A stretch of DNA of 61,772 nt from an uncultured Bacteroidales bacterium. GTDB lineage: Bacteria > Bacteroidota > Bacteroidia > Bacteroidales > UBA932. Location: positions 1 to 61,772 of the forward strand of contig UQYV01000017.1 in the NCBI GenBank assembly GCA_900545245.1, read 5' to 3'. Every line of letters starts with the position of its first letter. Position 1 is the stretch's first letter. The notes beneath the pieces were generated by a model. It was not told the DNA's origin. It did no database searches and saw only the letters and a list, made by a program, of their open reading frames with translations. This document shows, piece by piece, positions 6,959 to 17,099 of the stretch. The position numbers and the translations under genes were made by a program.

Positions 6959-9900
6959 TTAAAAGTCAATTCCGAGGCTGAAAGTGAATGAACGGCTCTT
7001 AGGATAGACCGCACCCGGAGTTTCCGGGTCGATGCCGGAATAGTTGCTGAATATGAAGAGATTGTTCATCAGAAAACTGAGATTCATTCCTTTCATATGC
7101 ATTGCTTTCGTCCATTTGTCAGGCAGAGCCCACGAGAGTGAAATCGAACTGATTTTCAGATAGGAAACGTCCTCAAGATAAAGTCCGTTTTCGAGAAAGC
7201 TGCTGTATGGCATTATGGAAGTCAGGAACTCTCCGGCGCTATTGGTGATTTTCGGACCGAATGCATCGATTATCCGCGGATATCCGTCTGTCACCGGGTT
7301 GTCTTCAGTCCAACGGTGAGTCACATTGCGAGTCACATTCAGATGATTGACATACAAGTCGTTAAGTTTCGATGGAAGGCTTTCCGTATTGCCGCTTCCG
7401 ATTGTCTGCCAGGAAAGCGGGCAAGTGATGTCGTTGACGATTTTGCCTCCTATTGAAACATTGCCCACAATGTTGAGAGAAACGGATTTGTAGGAGAATG
7501 TAGTCGAGAAGCCGCCGGTCCAAGGGGCGTTGGAGGTGCCGACATAGAAGATGTAGTTTTGGTACTGTCTGTAGTCCTCCTGTTTTGTCACATTCACATC
7601 CGGACGCATAATATATCTGTAGACACCGGTTTCCGGGTCGATTCCAGAAGTTTTTCCGGTGAAAATCTTTCCCAGCGGATAGCCCACATACATCGATTCC
7701 GTGAGGCTATTGTCTGGAGAGTCATATTTTGTGAGGACGTTCCTGTTGTAGGACATATTCGCCATTATTCTCCAACGGAAGTCTTTGATTTTGAGTATGG
7801 TGGCTCCGAAAGTGAGTTCAACTCCGCTGTTCACCTGCTCGGTGGTGTTGAAAGACTGGCTGCTGAATCCTGTAGTGCGGGGAACTCTGACCCGAGTCAC
7901 AAGGTCGAGGTTCTTGTTGGTGTAGTAGGAAATCTCAGATGTGATTCTGTCGCCCAGAAATCCCATATTGAGTCCGATGTTGAATGTCCGGTTCTTTTCC
8001 CAACGCAGGTTAGGATTCGGCGGATTTGAGATATGTCCCTTTCTGTAGAAGTCGTCGTCGGTCTTGCGGAAAGTGCTGTCATAGTTCATAATTAGCACAG
8101 GATAGACAGATTTGTTCACGCCTCCGGTGTATCCGAAACCGCTTCGCAGGCTCAGGGTGCTGAAAACCTTGGACATCGCCGTGTTGGCAATCCAAGGCTC
8201 CTGGTCGATGTTCCACGCGCCGCTGACAGACCAGTTGGCGTTGAACTGCTCCTTGCTTCCGAAATTGTTGGAACCGTCGGAGCGAATCGTGCCGCTGAGG
8301 ATGTAGCGGTTCATCAGAGTGTAGGTGAGCGTGCCGTAAAATGAAGCGAATGCGTTTTCGGATATGAATTGTCCGTTGCTTCCGTCCATTTGGTCTCCGA
8401 AATTGACGAGTTTCTCATAATCGATTTTCCCGTCGGAGCCGGAAGGAAAAAGCGGTGTGGAGTGATTGCCGGTCACGCTGTCGTAGCCGTATCGCTTGGA
8501 AAAGAGAGATTTGGCGTATGAACTTCTGACCTCTGCTCCGGCGATGGCACTGATGCTGTGAATGTCCGCAAATGTCTGGGCGTAATTCAGCTGTCCCCTC
8601 AACAGCCAGGATGTATTTGTCGTGGTCTGTTGGGTGATGGAACCGTAAGTCCTTTGGGAGTATAAGTTTTCTTCAAACGGGCGGTCGGAAAATGCGGCGT
8701 AGCTGTTTTTCCCGTTGATGTTCTCTGAAAGGTCGCCGTAGTAGGAGAATGAACCCAATCCTGTGAAATTGAGCCCTTTGCATATTTCAATCGTAGTGTT
8801 CCCCTGTATTGTGAATGAGGTGGATGTCGAGAGACTGGACGTCTCGTTGATTTCCCTCATAAGGTTGAAGCCGTTGTCAGGGATGGTGGTGCTGTGTATG
8901 TTTCCGTTTGCATAGCCCAGCGTAAACCAAGTCCTGTCGGGAGCATAGCTGCCGTCGGCATTGTAGAGTTTCTCGTAGGGGTTTGCGAAATAGGCATAGC
9001 GGAACATATTCACATTGCTGGACGGGGCGTTCGCCTTCTGGTAGGAGAAGTCGGTGGAAATCCCCAGTTTCATCCATTTTGCAGGGCGGGTGTCGATTTT
9101 TGCGCTGAGATTGGTGCTGCGCGAGTCGGTCTTCACCACAATTCCGTTGTTGAAACCGAAACCTCCCGAGACATAGTAGGTCATCTTCGGAGAGCCTCCC
9201 GAGAGTGAAAGGTGGTGGGTGGTTGAGACCGTGTTGCGGAATAGTGTCTTGAACCAGTCGGTGGTCTCGGAGCCGAGTTTTGCGATGAGCTCGTCCTGCT
9301 CACTCACGGACATTCCGGCATATTCTCCATAGCCTCCTCTGATTTGTCCGACAATGCCGACCTTAGGGAAATACGTTCCTTTTGCGAAGCCGTCAGCGGA
9401 AAACTCATCCCAAAGTTCCTGTTCCCAGGCGAGCTTTTCCTTCGAATTCATCAGGTTTGCGGACCTGGCGGGTCGGGTCTGCACCGAGACGGAACCCATA
9501 TAGCTTATGTTCGTGCTGCCTGCCTCTCCGCGCTTGGTCGTGACCACAATGACACCGTTCGACGCCTGTGAACCGTAGATAGCAGCGGCAGAGGCGTCTT
9601 TGAGGACGGTTATGCTCTCGATGTCGCTCGGGTTGATGCTTCCGATTCCGGTGGCGAAGATGTTGTCGAAGTCTCCGGATTTGAGCTGGCTGGAGTTGAT
9701 TGTCGGCACATCTTTCTGGAGAGGGACTCCGTCTATTACCCAAAGCGGCTCGGCGTTTCCGGTGATGGTGTTCGTTCCACGGATGCGGACCTTCGCAGCC
9801 TCTCCCGGGCGTCCGGAAATCGCCGTGACATTCACTCCCGAAGCTGTCCCTGGAGCATCTGGTCAATGTTTTTGAGAGGGGAGTCCTTGATTTGGTCCAT

Positions 9901-10308
9901 CTTCATCACGCTCACGGCTCCGGTGCTCTTTCGCAGTTCCACATTGGAGTAGCCCGTCACCACCACCTGGTCGAGTTGGGTTGCCGCTTCTTTCAAGACA
10001 ACATCATAGCTGTCTTTCTCCACGACGATGTCCACATCCTCGAAGCCGAGGAAACTGAAGCGTATGATTTTCCCTTTGCTCACTTCGAGTTTGTAGTCTC
10101 CTTCAAACCCGGTGATAACACCGTTCTTGGTGCCGACTTCAAGCACGGACGCACCTGTAATAGGCTCTCCTTCAGAGTCTTTCACGACTCCGTGAACCGA
10201 GATTTTTTCCCTTCTGTTCTGGGCGTATATTTCCTCGACTGAAATTCCTGAAAACAACAGCAGAGAGAATACGAGTCCGGGCAATAAGGATTTCTTTTTG
10301 AGGCTCAT
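6959..10308 (-). pseudogene. SusC/RagA TonB-linked transporter split by a frameshift
   Basis: The N-terminal part (9832-10308, 158 codons) has a signal peptide, a carboxypeptidase-like domain (VHGVVKDSEGEPITGASVLE) and the TonB-box/plug start DQVVVTGYSNVE, and ends ...MLQGQLRE before TGA. The remaining 958 codons (6959-9835) begin VNVTAISGRPGEAAKVRIRG, the normal continuation. Restoring one base near 9839-9845 (CTT-GCG-GGA-GTG) gives the usual QLAGVNV, about 1116 residues in all, the family length. The rest of the plug, barrel and terminal FTFSLGIDF are intact. It is therefore one gene with a single-base deletion: a decayed transporter or a sequence error. It lies 36 nt after the S9 peptidase gene and before SusD. 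Confidence 0.85.
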
Positions 10309-10344
10309 AGGCTTATATCATTCAAATTGTGTGAATAATGCAAT

Positions 10345-12644
10345 TTAACGGTGATTGACGATGTCAATGTCATCCTGTTTCAACCCGAGCAGATTCTCTA
10401 CGAAATAGTAACGGATGAGATTGAGGTAGTACTTGTCTCCGAGAGCGTGGTCGGCGCCCGGAATGACAAAGATGTCGAATCTTTTGTTGTTCTTAATCAG
10501 GGCGTTGGCGAGCCGGAATGTGTTTGCCGGATGGACATTGTTGTCGACATCTCCTGTTATGAGCAGCAGTTTTCCGTTCAGATTGCCTGCAAGTTCGATG
10601 GTGGTGGGAATTTTACATTCAAATTGAGCGTTTCCCTCCTTGTCCCTTGTCTGCCGCACTCCGTGGAAGGTTTCACCCCACCATTGGGTGTAGATGTTGT
10701 TGTCGTGATTGCCGGAAGCCGAGACAGCCACTTTGTAGAAATCCGGTCGGGAAAGAATTGCGGCAGCTGCCATAAATCCTCCTCCGGAATGTCCGTAGAT
10801 TCCCACTCTGGAGATGTCTGCAAATGGATAACGGTTTGCAACTTGCTCAATCACAGCGTGGTCGTCGTCAAGAGCGTAGTCACGCAGATTGCCGTAGCCG
10901 TAGCCGTAGAACTCTCGTCCCCTTAGCGGGCAACTCCCTCTGTAGGAGGTGTTCACCACGATAAATCCGAGTTCAGCCAAAGCCCCGTTTCCATTGTCAT
11001 CGGGAGTGAAAGCTTGTGGAACGAGGTCCGTCTGAGGTCCCGGATAGACATTGCTGATAATCGGGTATTTCTTTCCTTCCTCGATGACCGAAGGAAGATA
11101 GACGACGCCGTAGAGTTTTGTGAGCGAATCCGCCGCCATAAATTCCACGACTTCAGGTTTTCTCCACCCTTTCTCTTCGAGGCAGGATATGTCCGCGCTC
11201 TCGAGTTCCATAATCCTGCGTCCCCGAAGGTCGCATATCTGATACCTTGGCGGACAGTCCATTCTCGACCATTTGTCGAAGAGCATTTTTCCGTCGGGTG
11301 AAAAGTTTGCGAGATGTTCTCCGTTTCCGGGGGTCAGCAGAGTCAGTGGTTTCTTACCGTCAAATCCTGCGCGGTAGTAGAATTTGTAGTGTGGGTTGAT
11401 TCCTTTTTCGCGTCCGTAGCCTTCGAAGATTACGCTGCGTCCAAGGGTGTCAATCCGGACTATGCTTCCGCAGACTAAATCTTCATCTGTCAGTGCATTG
11501 CGTAGATTGCCCCGGTCGTCGTAGAGATACCATTTCCCCTTTCCGTCACGTTCCGACCACCAGAGTATGTCTTTCCCTCCGTTAAGAACGTGATAGTCGA
11601 AGAGTTGCTCGTTCAGATGCGGCTTGCAGACTTCTGATATTATAGTCGTGACTTTATGGCTCTCAGCGTCTATGCGCACGAGGTCGAGTGTGTCTCGTGT
11701 GCGTGCGATTCTCAGAAGAAATGCCGAACTGTCACTTGTCTGGAAATTGCGGAAACGGGGGAGTATGAACGATTGGTCGGCAAATCGCTCCACATCAAGA
11801 CGCTCAAGTCTCCCTTTGTCAGCATCAGCGAGAAAAACCTCGTAAGAGGCGACATTCTTGTCTGCGGGCATCGCGAACTTGTAGGTCTTTGCCACAGGAC
11901 GCGGCTCTGAGAGGTTGTCCACGAGTGTGAGAGTCTCCACATCCCGAAGGTCTTCTCGGATTGCGAGATAGGAGTGGCTTTTTCCAATCCATCCTCCTAT
12001 CGGGCATCCTGCACATTCTTCAATGTTTTCCTTTCGTCTTGGACGGTTGCCTCCGGTTGCAAATGAGTGATAGTGCTCTCCGTCAAAGCTTTGGACGATT
12101 TCTCCGGAAGTGAAGTAAATCGCGAGATTGTCTCCGCTCGCACTTGCGTAGAAGAGACTGTCGGCGCTGTAGCGTTTTCTGTAGTCACCGTGTTCAAAGT
12201 GCTTGGCTCTCTTTTCCTTTGTCGGGATTTCCTGAAGGCTGCCCTTCCTTATATTATATAGAAAACGCCTTTTGTCGCAATCGAAGCTGAATTCTGTTGC
12301 AGTTTCGTTGAATTCGGGCTCGCTGAGATAGAAATCCTCTGCTGTCTTTTTCACTCCTGACTCATTGAGTTTTGAGAAGAAGTCAGCCGTATCGAACAAT
12401 TGCTTCTTTTTGCCGGTCTTTGTGTCTGCAAGATACCAATTCTTTCCTTCGGCATCCTCACTGCTGTACCAAAACCATCTGCTTCCATCGTTTATCCAGT
12501 TCGCGCTCAAATGGCCGTTACGGATGCAACGGCTCAGGGAGTCTTCACAGAACTTTTCCGCTCTTGCCATATAGGAACGGGCGGACAAACCACCCCCCCT
12601 ATGGCGGTCAAAAGTATGATGGTCATAAAAAAGAGTTTCTTCAT
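10345..12644 (-). pseudogene. S9 (DPP-IV-like) peptidase; signal peptide out of frame at a G7 tract
   Basis: The body (10345-12588, 747 codons) has a beta-propeller of the DPPIV N-terminal type and a C-terminal alpha/beta-hydrolase domain with the nucleophile motif GHSGGG, an Asp in GDVDNN and the His in GADHALGD. The body frame has no export signal. Upstream, ATG 12644 opens a good signal peptide (MKKLFFMTIILLTAIGG) in another frame; the two meet at seven G (plus-strand C7, 12593-12599). One extra G, or two fewer, fuses them into about 766 residues. The product would release dipeptides from peptides in the periplasm. First gene of the SusC/SusD locus, 111 nt after tyrS. Phase variation, decay and homopolymer error are all possible. 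Confidence 0.75.
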
Positions 12645-12755
12645 AAAACTCAATGTTTAAGAATATATAAGTCTGTGCAGTCGTTCCGCTTTTTTGTGCG
12701 GAAGGATGAGAGGGAAGGTGTAAGGGGCAGACCCCAAACTGGGGGGGGCAAAACT
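12645..12755. other. Gap between S9 peptidase and tyrS with a G8 tract
   Basis: The gap holds an eight-G run at 12741-12748, a CCCC/GGGG-rich segment (12724-12748) that can fold as a hairpin, and TCCGC/GCGGA around a run of T near 12686-12703. No clear promoter consensus is visible on the minus strand, so the peptidase locus may be read through from tyrS. Confidence 0.4.
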
Positions 12756-14045
12756 CTATTCTACAATTATGATGTAGTAGTTCTTCTTGCCTTTCTGGGC
12801 GAGGATATACTTGCCGTCGAGGACGGACTCTGTGCCGATTTGGGCGTTGACATCCGAGACTTTCTCTTTGTTGATGCTCACTCCGTTACCCTGAATCATC
12901 TTGCGGCATTCGCCCTTTGAAGGGAAAACCGCCGTCTCAACGGAAAGGAGGTCGATGATGTTGCAAGGCAGTTTTTCTGCAGGGAGTGAGAAGGTCTGCA
13001 CTCCGTCGAAAACCTGGAGGAAAGTCTTCTCGTCAAGAGCCTTGAGCTGCTCCGAGGTGGCATTTCCGAAGAGTATGCCGGAGGCTGCCACAGCGTTCTC
13101 ATATTCCTTTTCTCCGTGGACCATTGTCGTAACTTCTTTTGCAAGAAGCTTTTGGAGCGAACGCGCGCCTGGGTTCTCAGCGTGGGCGGAGATTGCCGCG
13201 TCGATGGTCTCTTTGTCGAGCATCGTGAAAATCTTGATGTATTTTACAGCGTCCTCGTCGCTCACATTCAGCCAGAACTGATAGAACTGGTATGGTGAGG
13301 TGCGCTCCGGGTCGAGCCAGATGTTGCCTTTTTCGGTTTTTCCGAACTTGCCTCCGTCAGCCTTTGTGATAAGAGGGCAGGTGAGGGCGTAGGCTTCCTT
13401 TCCGAGCATACGGCGGATGAGCTCCGAGCCTGTGGTGATGTTGCCCCATTGGTCCGCACCGCCCATCTGGAGGGTGCAGCCCTTGTGCTCGTAGAGATAG
13501 AGGAAATCATAGCCCTGGAGCAACTGGTAGGTGAATTCGGTGAATGACATTCCTTCGCGGGACTCGCTTGAGAGTCTTTTCTTTACGCTGTCTTTAGCCA
13601 TCATATAGTTGACTGTGATGTGCTTTCCGATATCACGGGTGAAGTCGAGGAAACTCCATCCCTTCATCCAGTCGTAGTTGTTCACGAGTTCAGCGCAGTT
13701 CTCCGCTCCCGAATCGAAATCCAGGAAGCGTGAAAGCTGTTTTTTGATGCAGGCAACATTGTGTGCGAGCGTCTCTTCGTCGAGAAGGTTGCGTTCCTGA
13801 GATTTCATTGAAGGGTCGCCAATCATTCCCGTCGCGCCTCCCACGAGTGCGAAAGGCTTGTGACCGCAGTTCTGGAAGTGCTTTAGTATCATTATGCTGA
13901 CCATGTGACCGATGTGCAGCGAATCCGCCGTCGGGTCTATTCCAACGTAGGCTGCTGTCGGACCTTCCAAAAGTTTCTCTTCTGTTCCCGGCATAATGTC
14001 CTGAATCATGCCTCTCCACTTCAATTCCTCAACAAAATTCTTCAT
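12756..14045 (-). CDS. tyrS: Tyrosyl-tRNA synthetase
   Basis: A 429-residue class I synthetase that charges tRNA-Tyr. The HIGH motif is in DSLHIGHMVSIMI, the tyrosine pocket in GYDFLYLYEHKGCTLQMGGADQWGN, the KMSKS-like loop is KFGKTEKG, and the C-terminal S4-like RNA-binding domain begins near SINKEKVSDVNAQIG. ATG 14045 matches the family N-terminus (MKNFVEELKWRGMIQD); an upstream hydrophobic extension to 14165 is not part of the protein. It is divergent from the regulator gene at 14177. The C-terminal stretch GKYILAQKGKKNYYIIIVE is as expected. Confidence 0.95.
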   Translation of the reverse strand: MKNFVEELKWRGMIQDIMPGTEEKLLEGPTAAYVGIDPTADSLHIGHMVSIMILKHFQNCGHKPFALVGGATGMIGDPSMKSQERNLLDEETLAHNVACIKKQLSRFLDFDSGAENCAELVNNYDWMKGWSFLDFTRDIGKHITVNYMMAKDSVKKRLSSESREGMSFTEFTYQLLQGYDFLYLYEHKGCTLQMGGADQWGNITTGSELIRRMLGKEAYALTCPLITKADGGKFGKTEKGNIWLDPERTSPYQFYQFWLNVSDEDAVKYIKIFTMLDKETIDAAISAHAENPGARSLQKLLAKEVTTMVHGEKEYENAVAASGILFGNATSEQLKALDEKTFLQVFDGVQTFSLPAEKLPCNIIDLLSVETAVFPSKGECRKMIQGNGVSINKEKVSDVNAQIGTESVLDGKYILAQKGKKNYYIIIVE

Positions 14046-14141
14046 CGAATGACTTATTTTTCCGTATATTATTAATGAGTTGTCTTTCCTTTGATAAAAG
14101 GATATCAATATCACAAACCACAAAATTAATAAAAAATTGAG

Positions 14142-14149
14142 TAATTTTG
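14142..14149 (+). promoter_or_regulatory. Promoter -7 element of the regulator gene
   Basis: TAATTTTG fits TAnnTTTG and lies 28 nt before the ATG at 14177, predicting a leader of about 20 nt. No convincing -33 TTTG was found at the right distance. Confidence 0.45.
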
Positions 14150-14176
14150 CGAAAATACGTACCAAATTAAAACAAA

Positions 14177-16831
14177 ATGAGCAGACATAGGCATATCTTT
14201 GGAATACTCGTCGCCGTCGCCATATTCCTTTCCATGCAGAACGCTGTGGCTGCCGACACGTTCATCCCCGTCGTGCGGAAATATCTCCCTGGTGACTATC
14301 ATTCCGCGAATCAGAACTGGGCCATCACGCAGGCTCAGGACGGTTGGATTTACATTGCCAACTCGGGTTCCATGTTAGCCTTCGACGGAACTGAATGGGA
14401 GAAGGCGAATATTTCCGGGGTGAGGACGCTCCGCTGTGTGAAGGCGATAGGGGAGAGAATATATGTCGGCGCGCTTGAAGAATTCGGTTGGTTCGAGAGG
14501 ACACATTCGGGGTACGTATGGCATAGCCTCGTGTCGTGCAGTGGAGTGGATATGAAGCCGAATGATGAGATATGGAACATCGTGGAATACAATGGGATGG
14601 TTATATTCCATTCCTTCAACGCGATATTCGTCTATGACGGAACGTCCGTAAGGACAATACGTCTTGCGCAGAATGCCACGTCGGTTTCGGCCTGTTCCGA
14701 CGGACTTTACTTTAATTTCCAATATGACGGTCTTCGTCGCCTGCGGGACGACCTTTCCGGATTTGAGGAGTGCGGATTCAATGGAACGGATGTGGTAGCC
14801 GTGCTTGATATGCCGGACTCCCGGAGGATTATCGTCACGAAATCGGATGGTGTGTTTGTCCGGGCTGACGATGCCTATGTCCAGTTCCGCACCGAAGCCG
14901 ACTGTAAGATTGCATCCGCTGAGGTGAATAGGGCCATCGCGGCTGGGTGTTCCGACATACTTTTGGGAACCATATCCGACGGGGCATTTCTGATTGCGCC
15001 GGACGGCAGGCTTGTCCATCACCTTTCTATGGACACGGGAACGCTCCCCAACAACACTGTGCTCGGACTTCTGATGGACGCGGACAATAATCTGTGGCTT
15101 GCTCTAGACCACGGCGTGGCGATGTTCGACCCCGATTCTGGAATGTCCAAGCTCACGTTCGGGAGCGTGCGGGTCGGCACTATATATTCAGTCGTCCCCG
15201 AAGGAAACTCGTCTCTGCTGATGGCGACGAATCAGGGGCTCTACGATGTCGAGCGCACGGGTGATGGGTTTTCCGCAAGGAAGAGGCTCGGCGGACAGTT
15301 CTGGGATATCTACGACAAGGATGGCATTCTGCTGACCGACGGCGTGTGCTATGCGCACGGCTTCATAGGAGAGAAAGAGGTCCTGCTAAAGGGCTCCTAC
15401 TCGAACATCTCGGTCTATGTCCGGAATCTTCATGGTAAATGGAGCCTGCATGGGGAGGTCGCAGGCTTCTCCAATCCAGTGAGATACATAGAGATAGACC
15501 ATTACGGGCGGGTGTGGTGCAGCCATTTCCACCGGGGAGTCTATTGCCTCGAACTTAATGATGGTCTTAATGCCGTGACCTCAGTCCGGCGCTTCAGCTC
15601 TCCGCAGGAGGCTACCGTGAATGTTTTCAAGGTCAACAATGACGTGATCTTTCTTGACCGCAGCGGTGTCTCTGTCTTTGACGGCAAGGAACTCGTCCCC
15701 GCTGAATCCCTCAACAATGCGCTGGGAATTTATTCGAAGGCCTACCGGGTGACCCGCTGCGGACGAGACAGCTGGTGGTTCATAACCCAGACCGGTGCGG
15801 CGCTTGTGCGTGTGAATAACTCCTCCGTTGAACTGCTTGACATCATCGAGTATTCTGCGTTCGACGAGAATTACATTGACGACCAGCAGAACATCGTCCC
15901 GCTGAACGACAGCACGAGCCTGCTCTGCTTCGAGAACTCGATGGGACGCTATGTTCGCAGGGCTGGCACGCTGTCCGGACGCAGCTTCTTTCCCGTGCGC
16001 ATCCGCTCCGTGGATAATACTGACGGGCGCACGACGCGCTTGTGCTGGTCAAGCCCGTATTTCAACGGCTCGGGCGGTGTGCGCTTTGTCTGCAGTCTGG
16101 ACGGCAGGGAGGTTTCTCCGGGAGGCCTGCGGGAAATTTCCTTTGCCGGACTGCGTCCCGGACGGCACAGTTTTGCCGTGCAGGCCGTTGATTTCGTCGG
16201 GAATGTTCTATCCTCCGATAGCGCTGATTTCCGAACAATTCCTCCGGCTGCCCTCAGCTGGTGGGCTGTTTCCTTGTACATACTCGTACTTGCGCTGATT
16301 GTCTTGGGCGTCTCCGCCGCCGTGACAAGAGTGAAGGTCCGTGACCGTGAGCGCCGCATTCTGACCCTCGAAAAGGAAAACCTGCGGCAGGAGGTCGCCT
16401 ACAAGAGCAAGGAACTGGCCGGCTCGACTATGTCGATAATACGTAAGAACGAGATTCTGACCCGCCTGCGTTCGGAAATATGTGCCCAGAAGGAAGCTCT
16501 TGGAACCCATTATCCTGACAAATACTACAGCCGTGTTCTGAAGATGATTGACGACAATATTTCCTCAGACTCCGACTGGGAGATTTTCCGGACGAACTTT
16601 GACCGGATTCATGAGAACTTCTTCCGCAACTTGATGGAAAGATATCCTTCCCTTACACAGTCCGATCTGCGCCTGTGCGCTTTTCTGCGTCTTAATATGT
16701 CCACCAAGGACATCGCGAATATGCTGAACATCAGTCTTAAGGGAGTGGAGGCGGCAAGGTACAGACTTCGCAAAAAGCTCAGGCTAGGCAGCGGCATAAG
16801 TCTCGGAGAGTTCCTGATAGGCTTTAAATAG
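14177..16831 (+). CDS. Periplasmic-sensor transcriptional regulator (Reg_prop/Y_Y_Y with LuxR-like HTH)
   Basis: An 884-residue membrane regulator. A signal peptide (residues 1-26) is followed by a long periplasmic sensor of two-component-regulator propeller repeats (about 40-600), a Y_Y_Y-like domain (about 615-690), one membrane helix (ALSWWAVSLYILVLALIVLG), a cytoplasmic coiled coil (RERRILTLEKENLRQEVAYK onward) and a C-terminal winged/LuxR-like helix-turn-helix (LTQSDLRLCAFLRLNMSTKDIANMLNIS). It has no histidine kinase or receiver domain, so the signal is passed straight from sensor to DNA-binding domain, as in other Bacteroidota regulators of this layout. It lies 268 nt upstream of the GH3-SusC-SusD genes and probably controls them in response to an oligosaccharide. 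Confidence 0.85.
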   Translation: MSRHRHIFGILVAVAIFLSMQNAVAADTFIPVVRKYLPGDYHSANQNWAITQAQDGWIYIANSGSMLAFDGTEWEKANISGVRTLRCVKAIGERIYVGALEEFGWFERTHSGYVWHSLVSCSGVDMKPNDEIWNIVEYNGMVIFHSFNAIFVYDGTSVRTIRLAQNATSVSACSDGLYFNFQYDGLRRLRDDLSGFEECGFNGTDVVAVLDMPDSRRIIVTKSDGVFVRADDAYVQFRTEADCKIASAEVNRAIAAGCSDILLGTISDGAFLIAPDGRLVHHLSMDTGTLPNNTVLGLLMDADNNLWLALDHGVAMFDPDSGMSKLTFGSVRVGTIYSVVPEGNSSLLMATNQGLYDVERTGDGFSARKRLGGQFWDIYDKDGILLTDGVCYAHGFIGEKEVLLKGSYSNISVYVRNLHGKWSLHGEVAGFSNPVRYIEIDHYGRVWCSHFHRGVYCLELNDGLNAVTSVRRFSSPQEATVNVFKVNNDVIFLDRSGVSVFDGKELVPAESLNNALGIYSKAYRVTRCGRDSWWFITQTGAALVRVNNSSVELLDIIEYSAFDENYIDDQQNIVPLNDSTSLLCFENSMGRYVRRAGTLSGRSFFPVRIRSVDNTDGRTTRLCWSSPYFNGSGGVRFVCSLDGREVSPGGLREISFAGLRPGRHSFAVQAVDFVGNVLSSDSADFRTIPPAALSWWAVSLYILVLALIVLGVSAAVTRVKVRDRERRILTLEKENLRQEVAYKSKELAGSTMSIIRKNEILTRLRSEICAQKEALGTHYPDKYYSRVLKMIDDNISSDSDWEIFRTNFDRIHENFFRNLMERYPSLTQSDLRLCAFLRLNMSTKDIANMLNISLKGVEAARYRLRKKLRLGSGISLGEFLIGFK

Positions 16832-16996
16832 ATGACTGCGCGATTGCTGTCATGTCTCCTTTCTCTGAATTATTTTTGAAAAGCCAAATTGTCAGAAAGT
16901 GTTGATTATAAGTTTTATATATCTTGTATTAATGGCGTGCGAGTGGTAAAATAGGGCTGCATTTTTTCTTTGCAGTGTTTTTGTTGTGATGGAAGT

Positions 16997-17028
16997 TTTG
17001 CCGGAATTATTATTTGGTGATACTTTTG
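16997..17028 (+). promoter_or_regulatory. Promoter of the GH3-susC-susD operon
   Basis: TTTG (16997-17000) and TACTTTTG (17021-17028) are exactly 20 nt apart. Transcription from about 17036 would give a leader of about 65 nt before the GH3 start. Confidence 0.7.
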
Positions 17029-17099
17029 TGGCGATGTGAGAAAATAGACATCCTCGGTTTGAGGATGATTTGAGGGTTTCTTACAAAACCACTGGCTAT

